A DNA stretch of 64,000 nt, taken from Clostridiales bacterium. GTDB taxonomy: Bacteria > Bacillota > Clostridia > Lachnospirales > Lachnospiraceae. Within the stretch, counting starts at the first letter, position 1, and each line of letters starts with the position of its first letter. The translations under genes were made by a program, and so were the position numbers. Under the pieces are notes generated by a model. That model was not told the DNA's origin and did not search any database. It saw nothing but the letters and a program-made list of their open reading frames with translations. Shown here in pieces: positions 52,661-62,398 of the stretch. Location of the stretch: assembly GCA_003343625.1 (NCBI GenBank), contig QAKV01000041.1, forward strand, positions 1 through 64,000. Direction: 5' to 3'.

Positions 52661-52730
52661 CAGCCGCAGGATAAGCGCCGACTTCTCAGCCCCTGGGCCG
52701 GCGGCGTTACTTTCGTCCTGCGGCTCTGCA
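52661..52730 (-). ncRNA. Candidate structured RNA/leader upstream of the SASP gene
   Basis: GCCGCAGGA (52663-52671) pairs perfectly with TCCTGCGGC (52716-52724). Inside, CGCCG (about 52676-52680) pairs with CGGCG (about 52701-52705). CAG/CTG flanks can extend the outer stem. The element lies about 80 bases before the SASP start in a 240-base gap without genes that is unusually GC-rich compared with other gaps here. No T-tract follows, so it does not look like a terminator. It matches no riboswitch consensus I know; strand is assumed from the downstream gene. Confidence 0.35.
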
Positions 52731-52825
52731 GCTGCCCGTGAACGGTTCGCGCCTGTCGTGATCACTTATCTGACCTTAGTATGTTCGGCAAAAAAAGAAT
52801 TATTATGGTAGATTCTGGCATGAAA

Positions 52826-53392
52826 TCAGGTTTCGTTTTTGAGATATTTTTTCAGAGGAAGCCATATGATATAGGCCAGAAGGCTGCCGATGAGGGCTGT
52901 GATCAGCTGGGTGACGGAAAATGTCGTTCTGGCGGCAGCCAGCACGCCGGGCAGCGCTTCGGGTTTGGGCAGGTGGGAGGAGATGTTGTTCCCGAAGACG
53001 GGAAGCAGCACGCCCACGATGACCAGGCCCATGAAGAGCCCTTTGCAGACGCTGCCTGCGATCAGGCCGATGGGAAGGCGGAAGCGCAGATGCGTCCTCT
53101 TTTCGAAAATCCAGGCGAAGAGCACCAGGATGAAGTTGCCGGCCATGATGGCGGGAAACATCAGAGGGATACCCGCCATGATCGGGGAACCGGCGATGAA
53201 AAACGCGGTGATGGGAGTGATGACGCAGAGAATCGCGGCCCAGGGCAGCCCGACCGCCAGAACGCAGAGGATCAGGCAGGCGTTAATGATGGGGCCCGTG
53301 ATGTATACGCTTAAATTCTTAAAGTATTGGCTCAGCAGGCAGATCGCCAGAAGAAGGGCAGTCTGCGCCAGCTTTTTGGTTTTGCTGTTCAT
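52826..53392 (-). CDS. ECF-transporter S-component-like membrane protein
   Basis: The 188-residue protein has five or six membrane helices and a short basic N-terminus (MNSKTKKLAQTALLLAICL). This resembles substrate-binding S components of energy-coupling-factor vitamin transporters, which share a shared AT module encoded elsewhere. The loop SHLPKPEALPGV lies outside between the last helices. No vitamin riboswitch precedes it, so the ligand is unknown. AGGAGGAAAAC precedes the ATG. Confidence 0.7.
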   Translation of the reverse strand: MNSKTKKLAQTALLLAICLLSQYFKNLSVYITGPIINACLILCVLAVGLPWAAILCVITPITAFFIAGSPIMAGIPLMFPAIMAGNFILVLFAWIFEKRTHLRFRLPIGLIAGSVCKGLFMGLVIVGVLLPVFGNNISSHLPKPEALPGVLAAARTTFSVTQLITALIGSLLAYIIWLPLKKYLKNET

Positions 53393-53619
53393 TTTGTTTT
53401 CCTCCTGTGAACTCAGTTTTCTCCAGGAGAAGTATAGAACAATGCGAGAAAAAATGCTAGTATTTTAAAGACATTTATGCTATAATCGTACAATGATTGT
53501 GGGTCTGCCCTGTTTTTCCTCGTGAATTACGGTTAAACGAACATGAAAAAACGATAGAGGCGGACATTATGCAAGAAGAAAAGTTGTCTTGACAAAAGGA
53601 ATACGAGGAGGATTAGCAG

Positions 53620-54912
53620 ATGAGTTTGCAGGTAGAAAAACTCGAAAAGAACATGGCGAAGCTCACCATCGAGGTTTCTGCGGAGGAGTTTTCCAAAGCG
53701 GTGGAGAGCGTTTATCAGAAAAATAAGGGAAAAATTTCCGTTCCCGGCTTCAGAAAGGGAAAAGTGCCCAGGAAGATGATCGAGCAGATGTACGGCAAGG
53801 GCGTCTTCTATGAAGATGCCGCCAACGAGATCATTCCGAACGCGTATGAGAAGGCGCTGGAAGAGTGCGAAGAGACCATCGTTTCTTCTCCGAAGATCGA
53901 CGTGACCCAGATCGAAGAGGGAAAGCCTTTCATTTTCACGGCTGAAGTGGCGTTAAAACCCGAAGTGACGCTGGGCGCATACAAGGGAATCGAAGTTGAG
54001 AAAGCGGACACGACCGTGACGGAAGAGGAGATCGATGCGGATCTGCAGCAGCAGCGGGAGAACAATGCCAGAACAGTGACCGTGGAGGGAAGGCCTGTAC
54101 AGGACGGAGACATCGCGGTGATCGATTATGAAGGATTCGTGGACGGCGTCGCATTTGAAGGCGGCAAAGGGGAAAACCACAGCCTGACCATCGGCTCCCA
54201 CTCCTTCATCGACAATTTCGAAGAACAGCTCATCGGGAAAAATGCAGGGGAGTCCTGCGAAGTGCACGTGACGTTCCCCGAACAGTACCACGCCCAGGAA
54301 CTCGCAGGAAAGCCTGCAACTTTCCAGGTCAACGTAAAGGAGATCAAAGAAAAGCAGCTGCCTGAGCTCAACGACGAATTCGCGGGAGAAGTTTCCGAAT
54401 TCGAGACGCTGGCAGAATATAAAGAAGACATCCGCAAGAAACTGACGGAGAAGAAGGAGGAGGACGCCAAGGCTGCGAAAGAAGACGCTGTGATCCAGAC
54501 GATCATCGACGGGGCGCAGATGGAGATTCCGGAAGCGATGGTGGAAACTCAGCAGAGACAGCTGGTGGACGATTTCGCTCAGAGACTGCAGATGCAGGGA
54601 CTGTCCATCGATCAGTACTTCCAGTTCACGGGACTGACCTACGATAAGATGATGGAGCAGATGAAGCCGCAGGCGGAGAGCCGGATCAAGTCCAGACTGG
54701 TGCTGGAGGCTGTTGCAGCGGCTGAAAACATCGTGGCTTCCGAAGAAGAGTACGATGCCGAGATCGAGAGAATGGCCAAGATGTATCAGCTGGAAGCGGA
54801 TAAAGTGAAGGAAATGATGGGCGAGCAGGGCAAGAAGCAGATCATGGAGGATCTGGCTGTCCGCAAAGCCGTAGAGTTCGTGGTAGGGGAGTCCAAAGAG
54901 AAGGACGAGTGA
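53620..54912 (+). CDS. tig: Trigger factor (ribosome-bound chaperone, peptidyl-prolyl isomerase)
   Basis: The 430-residue protein has all three trigger-factor parts. The ribosome-binding N-domain (1-115) has VPGFRKGKVPRKMIEQ at 43-58, the GFRxGKxP signature. An FKBP-type PPIase domain spans about 150-245 and a helical chaperone domain about 250-430. It binds nascent chains at the ribosome exit. GAGGAGG precedes the ATG; a TATAAT at 53481-53486 may be its -10. It begins the tig-clpP-clpX-lon order. Confidence 0.97.
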   Translation: MSLQVEKLEKNMAKLTIEVSAEEFSKAVESVYQKNKGKISVPGFRKGKVPRKMIEQMYGKGVFYEDAANEIIPNAYEKALEECEETIVSSPKIDVTQIEEGKPFIFTAEVALKPEVTLGAYKGIEVEKADTTVTEEEIDADLQQQRENNARTVTVEGRPVQDGDIAVIDYEGFVDGVAFEGGKGENHSLTIGSHSFIDNFEEQLIGKNAGESCEVHVTFPEQYHAQELAGKPATFQVNVKEIKEKQLPELNDEFAGEVSEFETLAEYKEDIRKKLTEKKEEDAKAAKEDAVIQTIIDGAQMEIPEAMVETQQRQLVDDFAQRLQMQGLSIDQYFQFTGLTYDKMMEQMKPQAESRIKSRLVLEAVAAAENIVASEEEYDAEIERMAKMYQLEADKVKEMMGEQGKKQIMEDLAVRKAVEFVVGESKEKDE

Positions 54913-54976
54913 TTTCCGAAAAGGATCCCAAACCGCATATCTGACCGCGTGAAGCGGTGAAAGAGAGGTTTGTAAG

Positions 54977-55573
54977 ATGAGTTTGGTGCCTTATGTCATA
55001 GAGCAGACGAGCCGGGGGGAACGTTCTTACGATATTTTTTCCAGATTGCTGAAAGAGAGGATCATTTTCCTGGGAGAAGAGGTCAATGATACCACGGCCA
55101 GCCTGGTTGTCGCGCAGCTTCTGTTCCTGGAATCGGAAGATCCGGACAAGGATATCCATCTGTATATCAACAGTCCGGGCGGTTCGATTTCCGCCGGGAT
55201 GGCGATCTACGATACGATGAAGTATATCAAATGCGATGTGTCCACCATCTGTATCGGCATGGCGGCCAGCATGGGCGCATTTCTGCTGGCTGGCGGCACG
55301 AAGGGAAAGCGTATGGCGCTGCCCAACGCGGAGATCATGATTCATCAGCCTCTGGGCGGCGCTCAGGGACAGGCGACGGATATCGAGATCAACGCGAAGC
55401 ACATTTTGAAGATAAAGGAGCGAATGAACCGTATCCTGGCGGAGAATACTGGGAAAGAGTATGAAGTGATCGCGGCCGATACGGAGAGGGATAACTGGAA
55501 GACCGCCGAGGAAGCGAAGGAATACGGTCTGATCGATATGGTCATCTCCTCTCATGAGGATTCGCTCAAGTGA
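54977..55573 (+). CDS. clpP: ATP-dependent Clp protease proteolytic subunit
   Basis: The 198-residue serine protease has the catalytic Ser98 in GMAASMGAF, His123 in MIHQPLGG and an Asp near 172. [18 protein letters not shown] (65-82) is the glycine-rich substrate strand. It forms the double-heptamer chamber that works with ClpX, encoded 18 bases downstream. GAGAGG precedes the ATG. Confidence 0.98.
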   Translation: MSLVPYVIEQTSRGERSYDIFSRLLKERIIFLGEEVNDTTASLVVAQLLFLESEDPDKDIHLYINSPGGSISAGMAIYDTMKYIKCDVSTICIGMAASMGAFLLAGGTKGKRMALPNAEIMIHQPLGGAQGQATDIEINAKHILKIKERMNRILAENTGKEYEVIAADTERDNWKTAEEAKEYGLIDMVISSHEDSLK

Positions 55574-55591
55574 AGCAGACAGGAGTAAAGA

Positions 55592-56866
55592 ATGGCAGGC
55601 AGAAATTCTGAAGATCAGGTGAGATGTTCGTTTTGCCATAAGACGCAGGATCAGGTCCGCAAGCTGATTGCAGGGCCTGACGGCGTGTATATCTGTGATG
55701 AGTGCGTGGATATCTGCGCCGAAATCATCGAAGAAGAAGACGAAGAAAGCCAGGGGCTGGAACCCCTGCAGATCAAACTGCTGAAACCGGCGCAGATCAA
55801 AGAGTTTTTGGATGACTATGTGATCGGTCAGGAAGAAGCCAAAAAAGTGCTGTCCGTGGCGGTTTACAACCATTATAAGCGCGTGATGGCCAGGGACGAC
55901 AGCGACGACGTGGAGCTGCAGAAGTCCAATATCCTCATGCTGGGACCCACAGGAAGCGGGAAGACCTATCTGGCTCAGACCCTGGCAAAAATCATCAACG
56001 TGCCTTTCGCTATCGCGGATGCCACCACGCTGACCGAAGCGGGATATGTGGGCGAGGATGTGGAAAATATCCTGTTGAAGCTCATCCAGGCTGCGGATTA
56101 CGATGTGGAGAGAGCCCAGCTGGGGATCGTCTATATCGATGAGATCGATAAGATCACCAAAAAGAGCGAGAACGTGTCCATCACCAGGGATGTGTCCGGT
56201 GAAGGCGTACAGCAGGCCCTTCTGAAGATCGTGGAGGGCACGGTGGCCAGCGTGCCGCCTCAGGGAGGACGCAAACATCCGCAGCAGGAACTGATTCCCA
56301 TCGATACCACGAATATCCTGTTCATCTGCGGCGGCGCTTTCGACGGCATCGACCGGATCGTGGAAGCGCGGCTGGACAGAAAGAGCATCGGTTTCAACGC
56401 GGAGATCACCTCCAATGCGGATCGGTCGGCTTCGGAGCTGTATGCCGAAGTAACCCCGCAGGATCTGGTCAAATACGGGCTGATTCCCGAGTTCGTGGGC
56501 AGGGTGCCGATCACGGTTTCCCTAAAGGGGCTGGACAGAGAAGCTCTGATCCGGATTCTGACGGAGCCCAGGAGCGCTCTGATCAAGCAGTATCAGAAGC
56601 TGTTCGGTTACGACCATGTGAAGCTGACCTTCGAGAGGGAAGCTGTGGAAGCCATCGCCGATAAGGCTTTAGAAAGGAAGACAGGGGCCAGAGGCCTCCG
56701 TTCCATCATGGAAAAGGCGATGATGGATATCATGTACCAGATTCCGTCGGACCCCGCGATCACCCAGTGCATCGTCACGAAGGAAGCGGTGGAAGGCACG
56801 AGCCAGCCCATGGTGGTCAGAAGAGAAAAACAGGGACTTTTGGACGGTTTCAAAGAAGCGAAATAG
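55592..56866 (+). CDS. clpX: ATP-dependent Clp protease ATP-binding subunit ClpX
   Basis: The 424-residue AAA+ unfoldase has an N-terminal C4 zinc finger (C12, C15, C35, C38), Walker A GPTGSGKT near 118-125, Walker B YIDEIDK near 185, and the pore/RKH region. It recognises tagged substrates and feeds them to ClpP. It is closely linked to clpP and followed by a terminator that separates it from lon. Confidence 0.98.
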   Translation: MAGRNSEDQVRCSFCHKTQDQVRKLIAGPDGVYICDECVDICAEIIEEEDEESQGLEPLQIKLLKPAQIKEFLDDYVIGQEEAKKVLSVAVYNHYKRVMARDDSDDVELQKSNILMLGPTGSGKTYLAQTLAKIINVPFAIADATTLTEAGYVGEDVENILLKLIQAADYDVERAQLGIVYIDEIDKITKKSENVSITRDVSGEGVQQALLKIVEGTVASVPPQGGRKHPQQELIPIDTTNILFICGGAFDGIDRIVEARLDRKSIGFNAEITSNADRSASELYAEVTPQDLVKYGLIPEFVGRVPITVSLKGLDREALIRILTEPRSALIKQYQKLFGYDHVKLTFEREAVEAIADKALERKTGARGLRSIMEKAMMDIMYQIPSDPAITQCIVTKEAVEGTSQPMVVRREKQGLLDGFKEAK

Positions 56867-56875
56867 ACGAACAGA

Positions 56876-56906
56876 CGCTCTGCCCGAACAGGGCAGAGCG
56901 CTTTTT
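56876..56906 (+). terminator. Terminator between clpX and lon
   Basis: CGCTCTGCCC (56876-56885) pairs perfectly with GGGCAGAGCG (56891-56900) around GAACA, followed by CTTTTT (56901-56906), 14 bases before the lon ATG. Because it is so close to lon, some readthrough is likely. Confidence 0.85.
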
Positions 56907-56919
56907 AAATGGAGTTTTT

Positions 56920-59448
56920 ATGGAAATGCGAGAGAAGATGCCGGCGGTAGCCCTGCGGGGTATGACCATTCTGCCGGATATGATGATACATTTTGATCTG
57001 AGCCGGGAAAAGTCGATTCAGGCGGTGGAGCAGGCCATGTGCGACGATCAGCGGGTGTTCCTGGTAGCTCAGAAGCGGCCGGAGACGGAAACGCCTCAGC
57101 AGGACGATGTCTATCGGGTGGGTTGCATCGCGAGGATCAAACAGGTGACGAAGCTGCCGGATAACCTGGTTCGGGTGATGGTGGAGGGGATTTCCAGGGG
57201 GATTCTGTACGGATTTGTGCCGGAGGAAACCGCCTGGCTTTTAGCCGATGTGGAAGAGGTTCCGGACATCGGCAAAATAGAGAATTTCAACGAAGAAGAG
57301 GCCATGAGCCGCAATATCCGGGAGTTGTTTGCGGAATACTGCCGTATCTATCCCAGGACCGGGAGGACGCTGCTGCGGCATATGGACGAGATTTACAGCC
57401 TGGGCCATCTGCTGGATCAGATCGTGGAGAGCATGCCGGTGGATTATACCCTGAAGCAGAAAGTGCTGGACGCGCTGGACGTTTCGGATCGATATGAAGT
57501 GCTGGCAGAAATTTTGTCCAATGAGATCGAGGTGGCCAAAATCCGGGCGGATCTGGCGGAAAAGGTGAAGGAGCGCGTGGAGAAAAATCAGAAGGATTAT
57601 ATCCTGAGGGAACAGCTCCACTATATCCAGCAGGAGCTGGGGGAGGACGATCTTTCCGAGGGCGCCCAGTTCGAGAATCAGCTGGCGGCCCTGAAGGCCC
57701 CAAAAGAGGTGAAAGACAGGATCGCAAAAGAGATTTCCCGGTTTAAAAACCTGGCGAGTAACAGCGCGGAGTCCAGCGTGGAGCGGGGGTATATCCAGAC
57801 CCTCCTGGAGTTGCCATGGAACAAGGCCTCCAAAGACAATACGGATGTATCCCGGGCGGAGGAGATTCTGGAGAGGGATCATTACGGCCTGGAGCAGGTG
57901 AAGGAGCGGATGCTGGAGTTTTTGGCAGTGCGGGCGCTGACCAAATGCGGGGACAGTCCCATCATCTGCCTGGTGGGGCCGCCCGGCACGGGAAAAACTT
58001 CCATCGCCAGAAGCGTGGCGGAAGCGTTGAATAAGAAATACGTCCGCATCTGTCTGGGCGGCGTGCGGGACGAGGCGGAAATCCGCGGCCACAGGAGAAC
58101 CTATGTGGGCGCCATGCCGGGACGGATCGTAGCGGGCTTAAAGCAGGCCGGGGTGAGGAATCCGCTGATGCTTTTGGACGAGATCGACAAGGTGTCCAGC
58201 GACTATAAAGGGGATACGTCCTACGCCCTGCTGGAGGTGCTGGACAGCGAGCAGAACAGCCACTTCAGGGATCACTATATCGAGATTCCGATTGATCTGT
58301 CCGAGGTGCTCTTCATCGCCACGGCCAATACCACGGAGACCATCCCGCGTCCGCTCCTGGATCGGATGGAAGTGATCGAAGTGACCAGCTATACGGCGAA
58401 TGAAAAATTCCATATCGCCAAGGAGCACTTGCTCGAAAAGCAGCTGAAGAAGAACGGGATGGAGGGCGGAAAGCTGATCCTGACGGACAGCGCCTTAAAG
58501 GAGATCATCGGTTCCTACACCAGGGAGGCTGGCGTACGGGAACTGGAAAGAAAGATCGGCGAGATCTGCCGGAAGGCCGCCCGGGAGCTCCTGCAGAAAA
58601 AAAAGAGCTGCATCCGGGTAACGGCGCGGAATCTGGAACATTATCTGGGAAAGCGCCGCTACAATTCCATCAAGGCCAACAAGACGGACGAGGTGGGAAT
58701 CGTCCGGGGCCTGGCCTGGACCAGCGTGGGCGGCGAGACCCTGCAGATCGAGGTGAACATCATGCCCGGCAAGGGGGAAGTGGAACTCACAGGCCAGCTG
58801 GGGGACGTGATGAAGGAATCCGCCCTCACCGGCATCAGCTACATTCGCTCGGTCAGCGAAAAGTACGGAATTTCGCAGGAAGCTTTTAAGACCAACGATT
58901 TCCACATCCATATTCCAGAGGGGGCTGTGCCAAAAGACGGCCCTTCCGCCGGGATTACCATGGCGACTGCGTTGCTGTCCGCGCTGACGAAGATTCCGGT
59001 GCGGGCGGATGTGGCCATGACGGGGGAGATCACCCTGCGCGGCCGGGTGCTGCCCATCGGAGGATTGAAGGAAAAGATTCTGGCTGCGAAGACGGCCGGA
59101 ATCCGAACCGTGCTGGTTCCCGGGGCAAACCGGCCGGATGTGGAGGAGATCCCCGGAGAAATCAAATCCGGGCTGGAGATCCTCTTTGTGGAAGCCATGG
59201 ATGATGTGATCCGAAATGCGTTCGTAAACGGGGAAGGAGTGATGGACGCTTATGGTAATCAAAACGGTGAACCTGGAAACAGTGTGCGGGGTGACCAGCC
59301 GGCTGCCGGACAATCAGCTGCCGGAGATCGCCTTTGCGGGAAAGAGCAATGTGGGAAAGTCCTCGCTCATCAACGCGGTGATGAACCGGAAAAGCCTGGC
59401 CAGGACATCCTCCCAGCCGGGGAAAACCCAAACGATCAATTTCTATAA
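56920..59448 (+). CDS. lon: ATP-dependent protease La (Lon) with extended C-terminus
   Basis: The 842-residue Lon has an N-terminal substrate domain (1-210), a coiled-coil segment, Walker A GPPGTGKT near 353-360, and the protease domain with catalytic Ser near 676 (KDGPSAG) and Lys near 719. It degrades misfolded and regulatory proteins. The family normally ends soon after DVIRNAF. Here the frame lacks a stop there and runs about 66 more codons through the start of engB in a different frame, giving a polar Gly/Gln/Glu-rich tail. I use ATG 56920 with GGAG 5 bases upstream; earlier in-frame codons overlap clpX and are not Lon-like. Confidence 0.95.
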   Translation: MEMREKMPAVALRGMTILPDMMIHFDLSREKSIQAVEQAMCDDQRVFLVAQKRPETETPQQDDVYRVGCIARIKQVTKLPDNLVRVMVEGISRGILYGFVPEETAWLLADVEEVPDIGKIENFNEEEAMSRNIRELFAEYCRIYPRTGRTLLRHMDEIYSLGHLLDQIVESMPVDYTLKQKVLDALDVSDRYEVLAEILSNEIEVAKIRADLAEKVKERVEKNQKDYILREQLHYIQQELGEDDLSEGAQFENQLAALKAPKEVKDRIAKEISRFKNLASNSAESSVERGYIQTLLELPWNKASKDNTDVSRAEEILERDHYGLEQVKERMLEFLAVRALTKCGDSPIICLVGPPGTGKTSIARSVAEALNKKYVRICLGGVRDEAEIRGHRRTYVGAMPGRIVAGLKQAGVRNPLMLLDEIDKVSSDYKGDTSYALLEVLDSEQNSHFRDHYIEIPIDLSEVLFIATANTTETIPRPLLDRMEVIEVTSYTANEKFHIAKEHLLEKQLKKNGMEGGKLILTDSALKEIIGSYTREAGVRELERKIGEICRKAARELLQKKKSCIRVTARNLEHYLGKRRYNSIKANKTDEVGIVRGLAWTSVGGETLQIEVNIMPGKGEVELTGQLGDVMKESALTGISYIRSVSEKYGISQEAFKTNDFHIHIPEGAVPKDGPSAGITMATALLSALTKIPVRADVAMTGEITLRGRVLPIGGLKEKILAAKTAGIRTVLVPGANRPDVEEIPGEIKSGLEILFVEAMDDVIRNAFVNGEGVMDAYGNQNGEPGNSVRGDQPAAGQSAAGDRLCGKEQCGKVLAHQRGDEPEKPGQDILPAGENPNDQFL

Positions 59449-59851
59449 CGTCAACGACAGTTTTTATCTGGTAGATTTGCCGGGATATGGCTATGCCAGA
59501 GCCAATGAGCAGGTCAAAGCCCAGTGGGGAAAGATGATCGAGCGCTATCTGCACGGCTCCAGGCAGCTCAAAGCGGTCTTCCTTCTTGTGGACATCCGTC
59601 ACGATCCTTCCGCCAATGACAGGGAGATGTATCGATGGATGCTGCACTACGGATATCACCCTATTATCATCGCCACCAAACTGGATAAGATCAACCGCAG
59701 CCAGATTGCCAAACAGGTGAAAGCTATCCGGGACGGCCTGCAGGCGGAAAAGGGAACTGTGGTGATCCCCTTTTCCGCCCTGTCCAAACAGGGGCGGGAG
59801 GAGATCTATGACCTGCTGGACAGCCTTTTGCCCGGGGGAGAAGAGCGATGA
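59252..59851 (+). CDS. engB: Ribosome-biogenesis GTPase YsxC/EngB
   Basis: The 199-residue GTPase starts MVIKTVNLETVCGVTSRLPDN, as in its closest relatives. It has G1 AGKSNVGKSSL (about 29-39), the switch SQPGKTQTINFY, G3 DLPGYGYA and G4 ATKLDKI near 148. It assists late 50S assembly. The start lies 197 bases inside the lon frame, preceded by GGGGAAGGAGTG. The overlap is unusually long, but the EngB N-terminus is fully conserved, so this start is right. Its stop overlaps the next gene. Confidence 0.95.
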   Translation: MVIKTVNLETVCGVTSRLPDNQLPEIAFAGKSNVGKSSLINAVMNRKSLARTSSQPGKTQTINFYNVNDSFYLVDLPGYGYARANEQVKAQWGKMIERYLHGSRQLKAVFLLVDIRHDPSANDREMYRWMLHYGYHPIIIATKLDKINRSQIAKQVKAIRDGLQAEKGTVVIPFSALSKQGREEIYDLLDSLLPGGEER

Positions 59852-60999
59852 GACATTCCGCGATCAAATATGTGAAAGTATTTCTCAATCTGCTGACGGC
59901 TCTTTTCATTCTCCTGTTCGTGCTGTTCGTGGCGCCGAGGATCATCGGTTTTTTCATGCCCTTCGTAGTGGGCTGGATCATCGCGCTGATCGCCAATCCG
60001 CTTGTCCGCTTTCTGGACGAAAAGATCCGGATCCGCAGGAAGGCGGGGTCGGCCATCGTCATCGTCGCCGCGATCGCCCTGGTGATCGGCGCGGGTTACT
60101 GGATCGGCTCCATTCTGGTGAGGGAGGCTGTCGGCTTCGTGCACGAACTGCCTCAGATCTGGGAAGCGATGGAGGAAGACGTGAGCAATGCCGGCCGGGC
60201 ACTGGAGGGACTTGGCCGGTATTTGCCGGCAAACCTGGAAGAACAGCTGGCCGGCGTCATGGACGCACTGATGGGATTTCTAAGCAGCGCAGCGAACGGG
60301 CTGGGCACGCCCACCGTTTCGGCCGTAGGAAATTTTGCCAAAAACATCCCTTCGATTTTCATCAACGTCATCATGTGCCTGTTGTCCTCCTACTTTTTTG
60401 TGGCGGAGCGGGAGGAAGTGATCCATACGCTGCAGAAATATGTGCCTGCGGGCTTTCGGGAAAAATGGTCCCTGATGTACCGCAGCATGACGAGCGCCGT
60501 GGGCGGATATTTTAAGGCACAGCTTAAAATAGGGATCTGGATGTACTTCCTGCTGGTGATCGGTTTTCTGATCCTGAACGTGGAGTACGCCCTGATCATC
60601 GCTCTGGGGATCGCGCTCCTGGACTTTTTCCCGGTGTTCGGCACCGGGACTGTACTGGTGCCCTGGGCCCTGATCAAAATTCTGGGCGGCGACTACAGAA
60701 TGGCCTTAGGCCTCCTGATCCTCTGGGGCGTGGGGCAGCTGGCCCGTCAGCTGATCCAGCCCAAAATCGTGGGGGACTCCATCGGCGTGCCGGCGATTCC
60801 CACGCTGTTTCTTCTGTTCATCGGCTATAAGGTGGGAGGCGTGGGCGGTATGATCCTGGCCGTGCCGCTGGGCATTATTCTGGCGAACATGTATCAGGCC
60901 GGGTTCTTTTCCACGACCATCGACAGCCTGAAAATTTTGATTCACGGGTTCAACCGGTTCCGACGTCTGACGGAAGAGGATAAAAAGGAGGAACCGTGA
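59848..60999 (+). CDS. AI-2E/PerM family membrane protein
   Basis: The 383-residue protein has about eight membrane helices and the PerM/YdiK/TqsA layout: an N-terminal helical pair (FMPFVVGWIIALIANPLVRFLD), a central soluble/amphipathic part (about 95-160), then the conserved FFPVFGTGTVLVPWAL near 256-271 and the QLIQPKIVGDSIGV motif. Members export autoinducer-2 or ions; in Gram-positives the substrate is mostly unknown. The ATG overlaps the engB stop. Confidence 0.9.
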   Translation: MRHSAIKYVKVFLNLLTALFILLFVLFVAPRIIGFFMPFVVGWIIALIANPLVRFLDEKIRIRRKAGSAIVIVAAIALVIGAGYWIGSILVREAVGFVHELPQIWEAMEEDVSNAGRALEGLGRYLPANLEEQLAGVMDALMGFLSSAANGLGTPTVSAVGNFAKNIPSIFINVIMCLLSSYFFVAEREEVIHTLQKYVPAGFREKWSLMYRSMTSAVGGYFKAQLKIGIWMYFLLVIGFLILNVEYALIIALGIALLDFFPVFGTGTVLVPWALIKILGGDYRMALGLLILWGVGQLARQLIQPKIVGDSIGVPAIPTLFLLFIGYKVGGVGGMILAVPLGIILANMYQAGFFSTTIDSLKILIHGFNRFRRLTEEDKKEEP

Positions 61000-61023
61000 A
61001 AGGGAAAATCTCCGGGAGGTTTT

Positions 61024-61776
61024 GTGAGCGTGCGCAATTTCAAGATCATTATTCAGTATGAGGGCACCCGTTATCAGGGATGGCAGAAGCAGGGGAAAGG
61101 ATCCGGCGCCAATACCCTGCAGGAAAAGTTCGAAACTCTTCTCGGTAAAATCGCGGGTGCGCCGGTGGAGATCTGTGCTTCCGGCAGAACTGATGCGGGC
61201 GTTCACGCCTGGGGACAGGTCGCGAATTTTCATATGGATACGGATCTTACGCCCGGGGAGCTGATGGAGGTGATGAACCGGTATCTGCCCGAGGACGTGG
61301 CCGTCATCTCCTGTGAAGAGGCCGCTCCACGGTTTCACGCCAGATATAATGCCAGAAGGAAAACCTATCGCTATCGGGTATTGAACAGCGATGTGCCGCA
61401 TGTATTCGACAGAAAATTCGTCTATCAGGTCAAAGAGCCCCTGGATCTTCCCTCCATGGCGCTTGCGGCGGGCCATCTGGAAGGCACCCACGATTTCGCC
61501 GCCTTTACTTCCGCCAGAAAGGGGAAGAAGTCAACGGTTCGTACGATTTCTGAAATCCGGGTCGAGCGGGTGGGGGAGGAAATCCGCTTTACCTATACCG
61601 GAGACGGTTTTCTGTATCATATGGTGAGGATCCTGACAGGTACGCTTTTGGAGGTGGGACTGTCGAAACGCCCTCCTGGCGATATCGAGCGGCTGCTCGC
61701 CGAAAAGGACCGGCAGAAGGCCGGCCCGCTGGTTCCGGCCCAGGGACTGATGCTGATGGAAGTGAGGTATGATTGA
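61024..61776 (+). CDS. truA: tRNA pseudouridine(38-40) synthase
   Basis: The 250-residue TruA isomerises uridines 38-40 in the tRNA anticodon arm. The catalytic Asp is D57 in SGRTDAGVHAWGQVANF, and MVRILTGTLLEVG near the C-terminus is conserved. The start is GTG 61024, 4 bases after GGGAGG. Its stop overlaps the putative TTG start of the VanZ-like gene. Confidence 0.95.
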   Translation: MSVRNFKIIIQYEGTRYQGWQKQGKGSGANTLQEKFETLLGKIAGAPVEICASGRTDAGVHAWGQVANFHMDTDLTPGELMEVMNRYLPEDVAVISCEEAAPRFHARYNARRKTYRYRVLNSDVPHVFDRKFVYQVKEPLDLPSMALAAGHLEGTHDFAAFTSARKGKKSTVRTISEIRVERVGEEIRFTYTGDGFLYHMVRILTGTLLEVGLSKRPPGDIERLLAEKDRQKAGPLVPAQGLMLMEVRYD

Positions 61777-62309
61777 AGTTTGTGATGAAGTTCTGGAACG
61801 CGATGAGACACAGCCTTTTTTCAGAGGATGAAAGCAGCAGGAAAGCGAGATGGATCGTCCGGGGGGTGTTCTTTTTCTATCTGCTCGTGCTGATGAAGGT
61901 GATCGTTTTTAAATATCCGCTGTCCGAGCTGATGGAGATTACGTCTTCCTGGGAGAAAAACGTGATCTGGGAGGGGCTGGATACCGCGAACTTCACTCTG
62001 TTTAAGACGATCGACATGTATATCCGCTATTGGGGGCGGCTCAACAGTTTTGAAAATCTGTTTGGAAATATTTTCTGTTTCGTACCTTTTGGCTTTTTGC
62101 TGCCTTTTCTGCACAAGGGCAGCAGAAAATGGCAGGTGCTTTTCCTCAATGCATTTCTGTTTGTGTGCGCCATCGAGGTCTTCCAGCTGGTCACGAATTT
62201 CGGAGCTTTCGACGTGGACGACATCCTGCTCAACTGTCTGGGCGCCCTGTGCGGATACTGCCTGTTCTCCTTCTGCTTTCTGAACGGGAAGGGCGGAAGA
62301 AAAAGGTAG
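61773..62309 (+). CDS. VanZ-like family membrane protein
   Basis: The 178-residue protein has four membrane helices and the VanZ pattern, including NLFGNIFCFVPFGFLLPFL (about 95-113) and the C-terminal FQLVTNFGAFDVDDILLNCLGALCGY (about 136-161). VanZ confers low teicoplanin resistance in enterococci, but most chromosomal relatives have no known function. The TTG start overlaps the truA stop, with GAGG upstream; GTG 61782 or ATG 61785 are alternatives. Confidence 0.85.
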   Translation: MKFVMKFWNAMRHSLFSEDESSRKARWIVRGVFFFYLLVLMKVIVFKYPLSELMEITSSWEKNVIWEGLDTANFTLFKTIDMYIRYWGRLNSFENLFGNIFCFVPFGFLLPFLHKGSRKWQVLFLNAFLFVCAIEVFQLVTNFGAFDVDDILLNCLGALCGYCLFSFCFLNGKGGRKR

Positions 62310-62398
62310 ATTTTTCGAACTATACAGGGTATACTTGTTATAAAATGGGTAATTTGCCCGGAGAGGAGCAAAAGACGCTCCGACATGGAGGTAACGGT

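Noticed and set aside
53393..53619. Vitamin riboswitch for the ECF S-component gene
   Set aside because: The region upstream of that gene on its strand is short and AT-rich with no conserved riboswitch core that I can recognise.
54842..56278. 478-codon open frame opposite clpP/clpX
   Set aside because: Spans two certain genes antisense and shows only low-complexity composition.
56767..56919. Possible upstream extension of Lon into clpX
   Set aside because: The residues are not Lon-like and the segment contains the clpX 3' end and a terminator; ATG 56920 has its own ribosome site.
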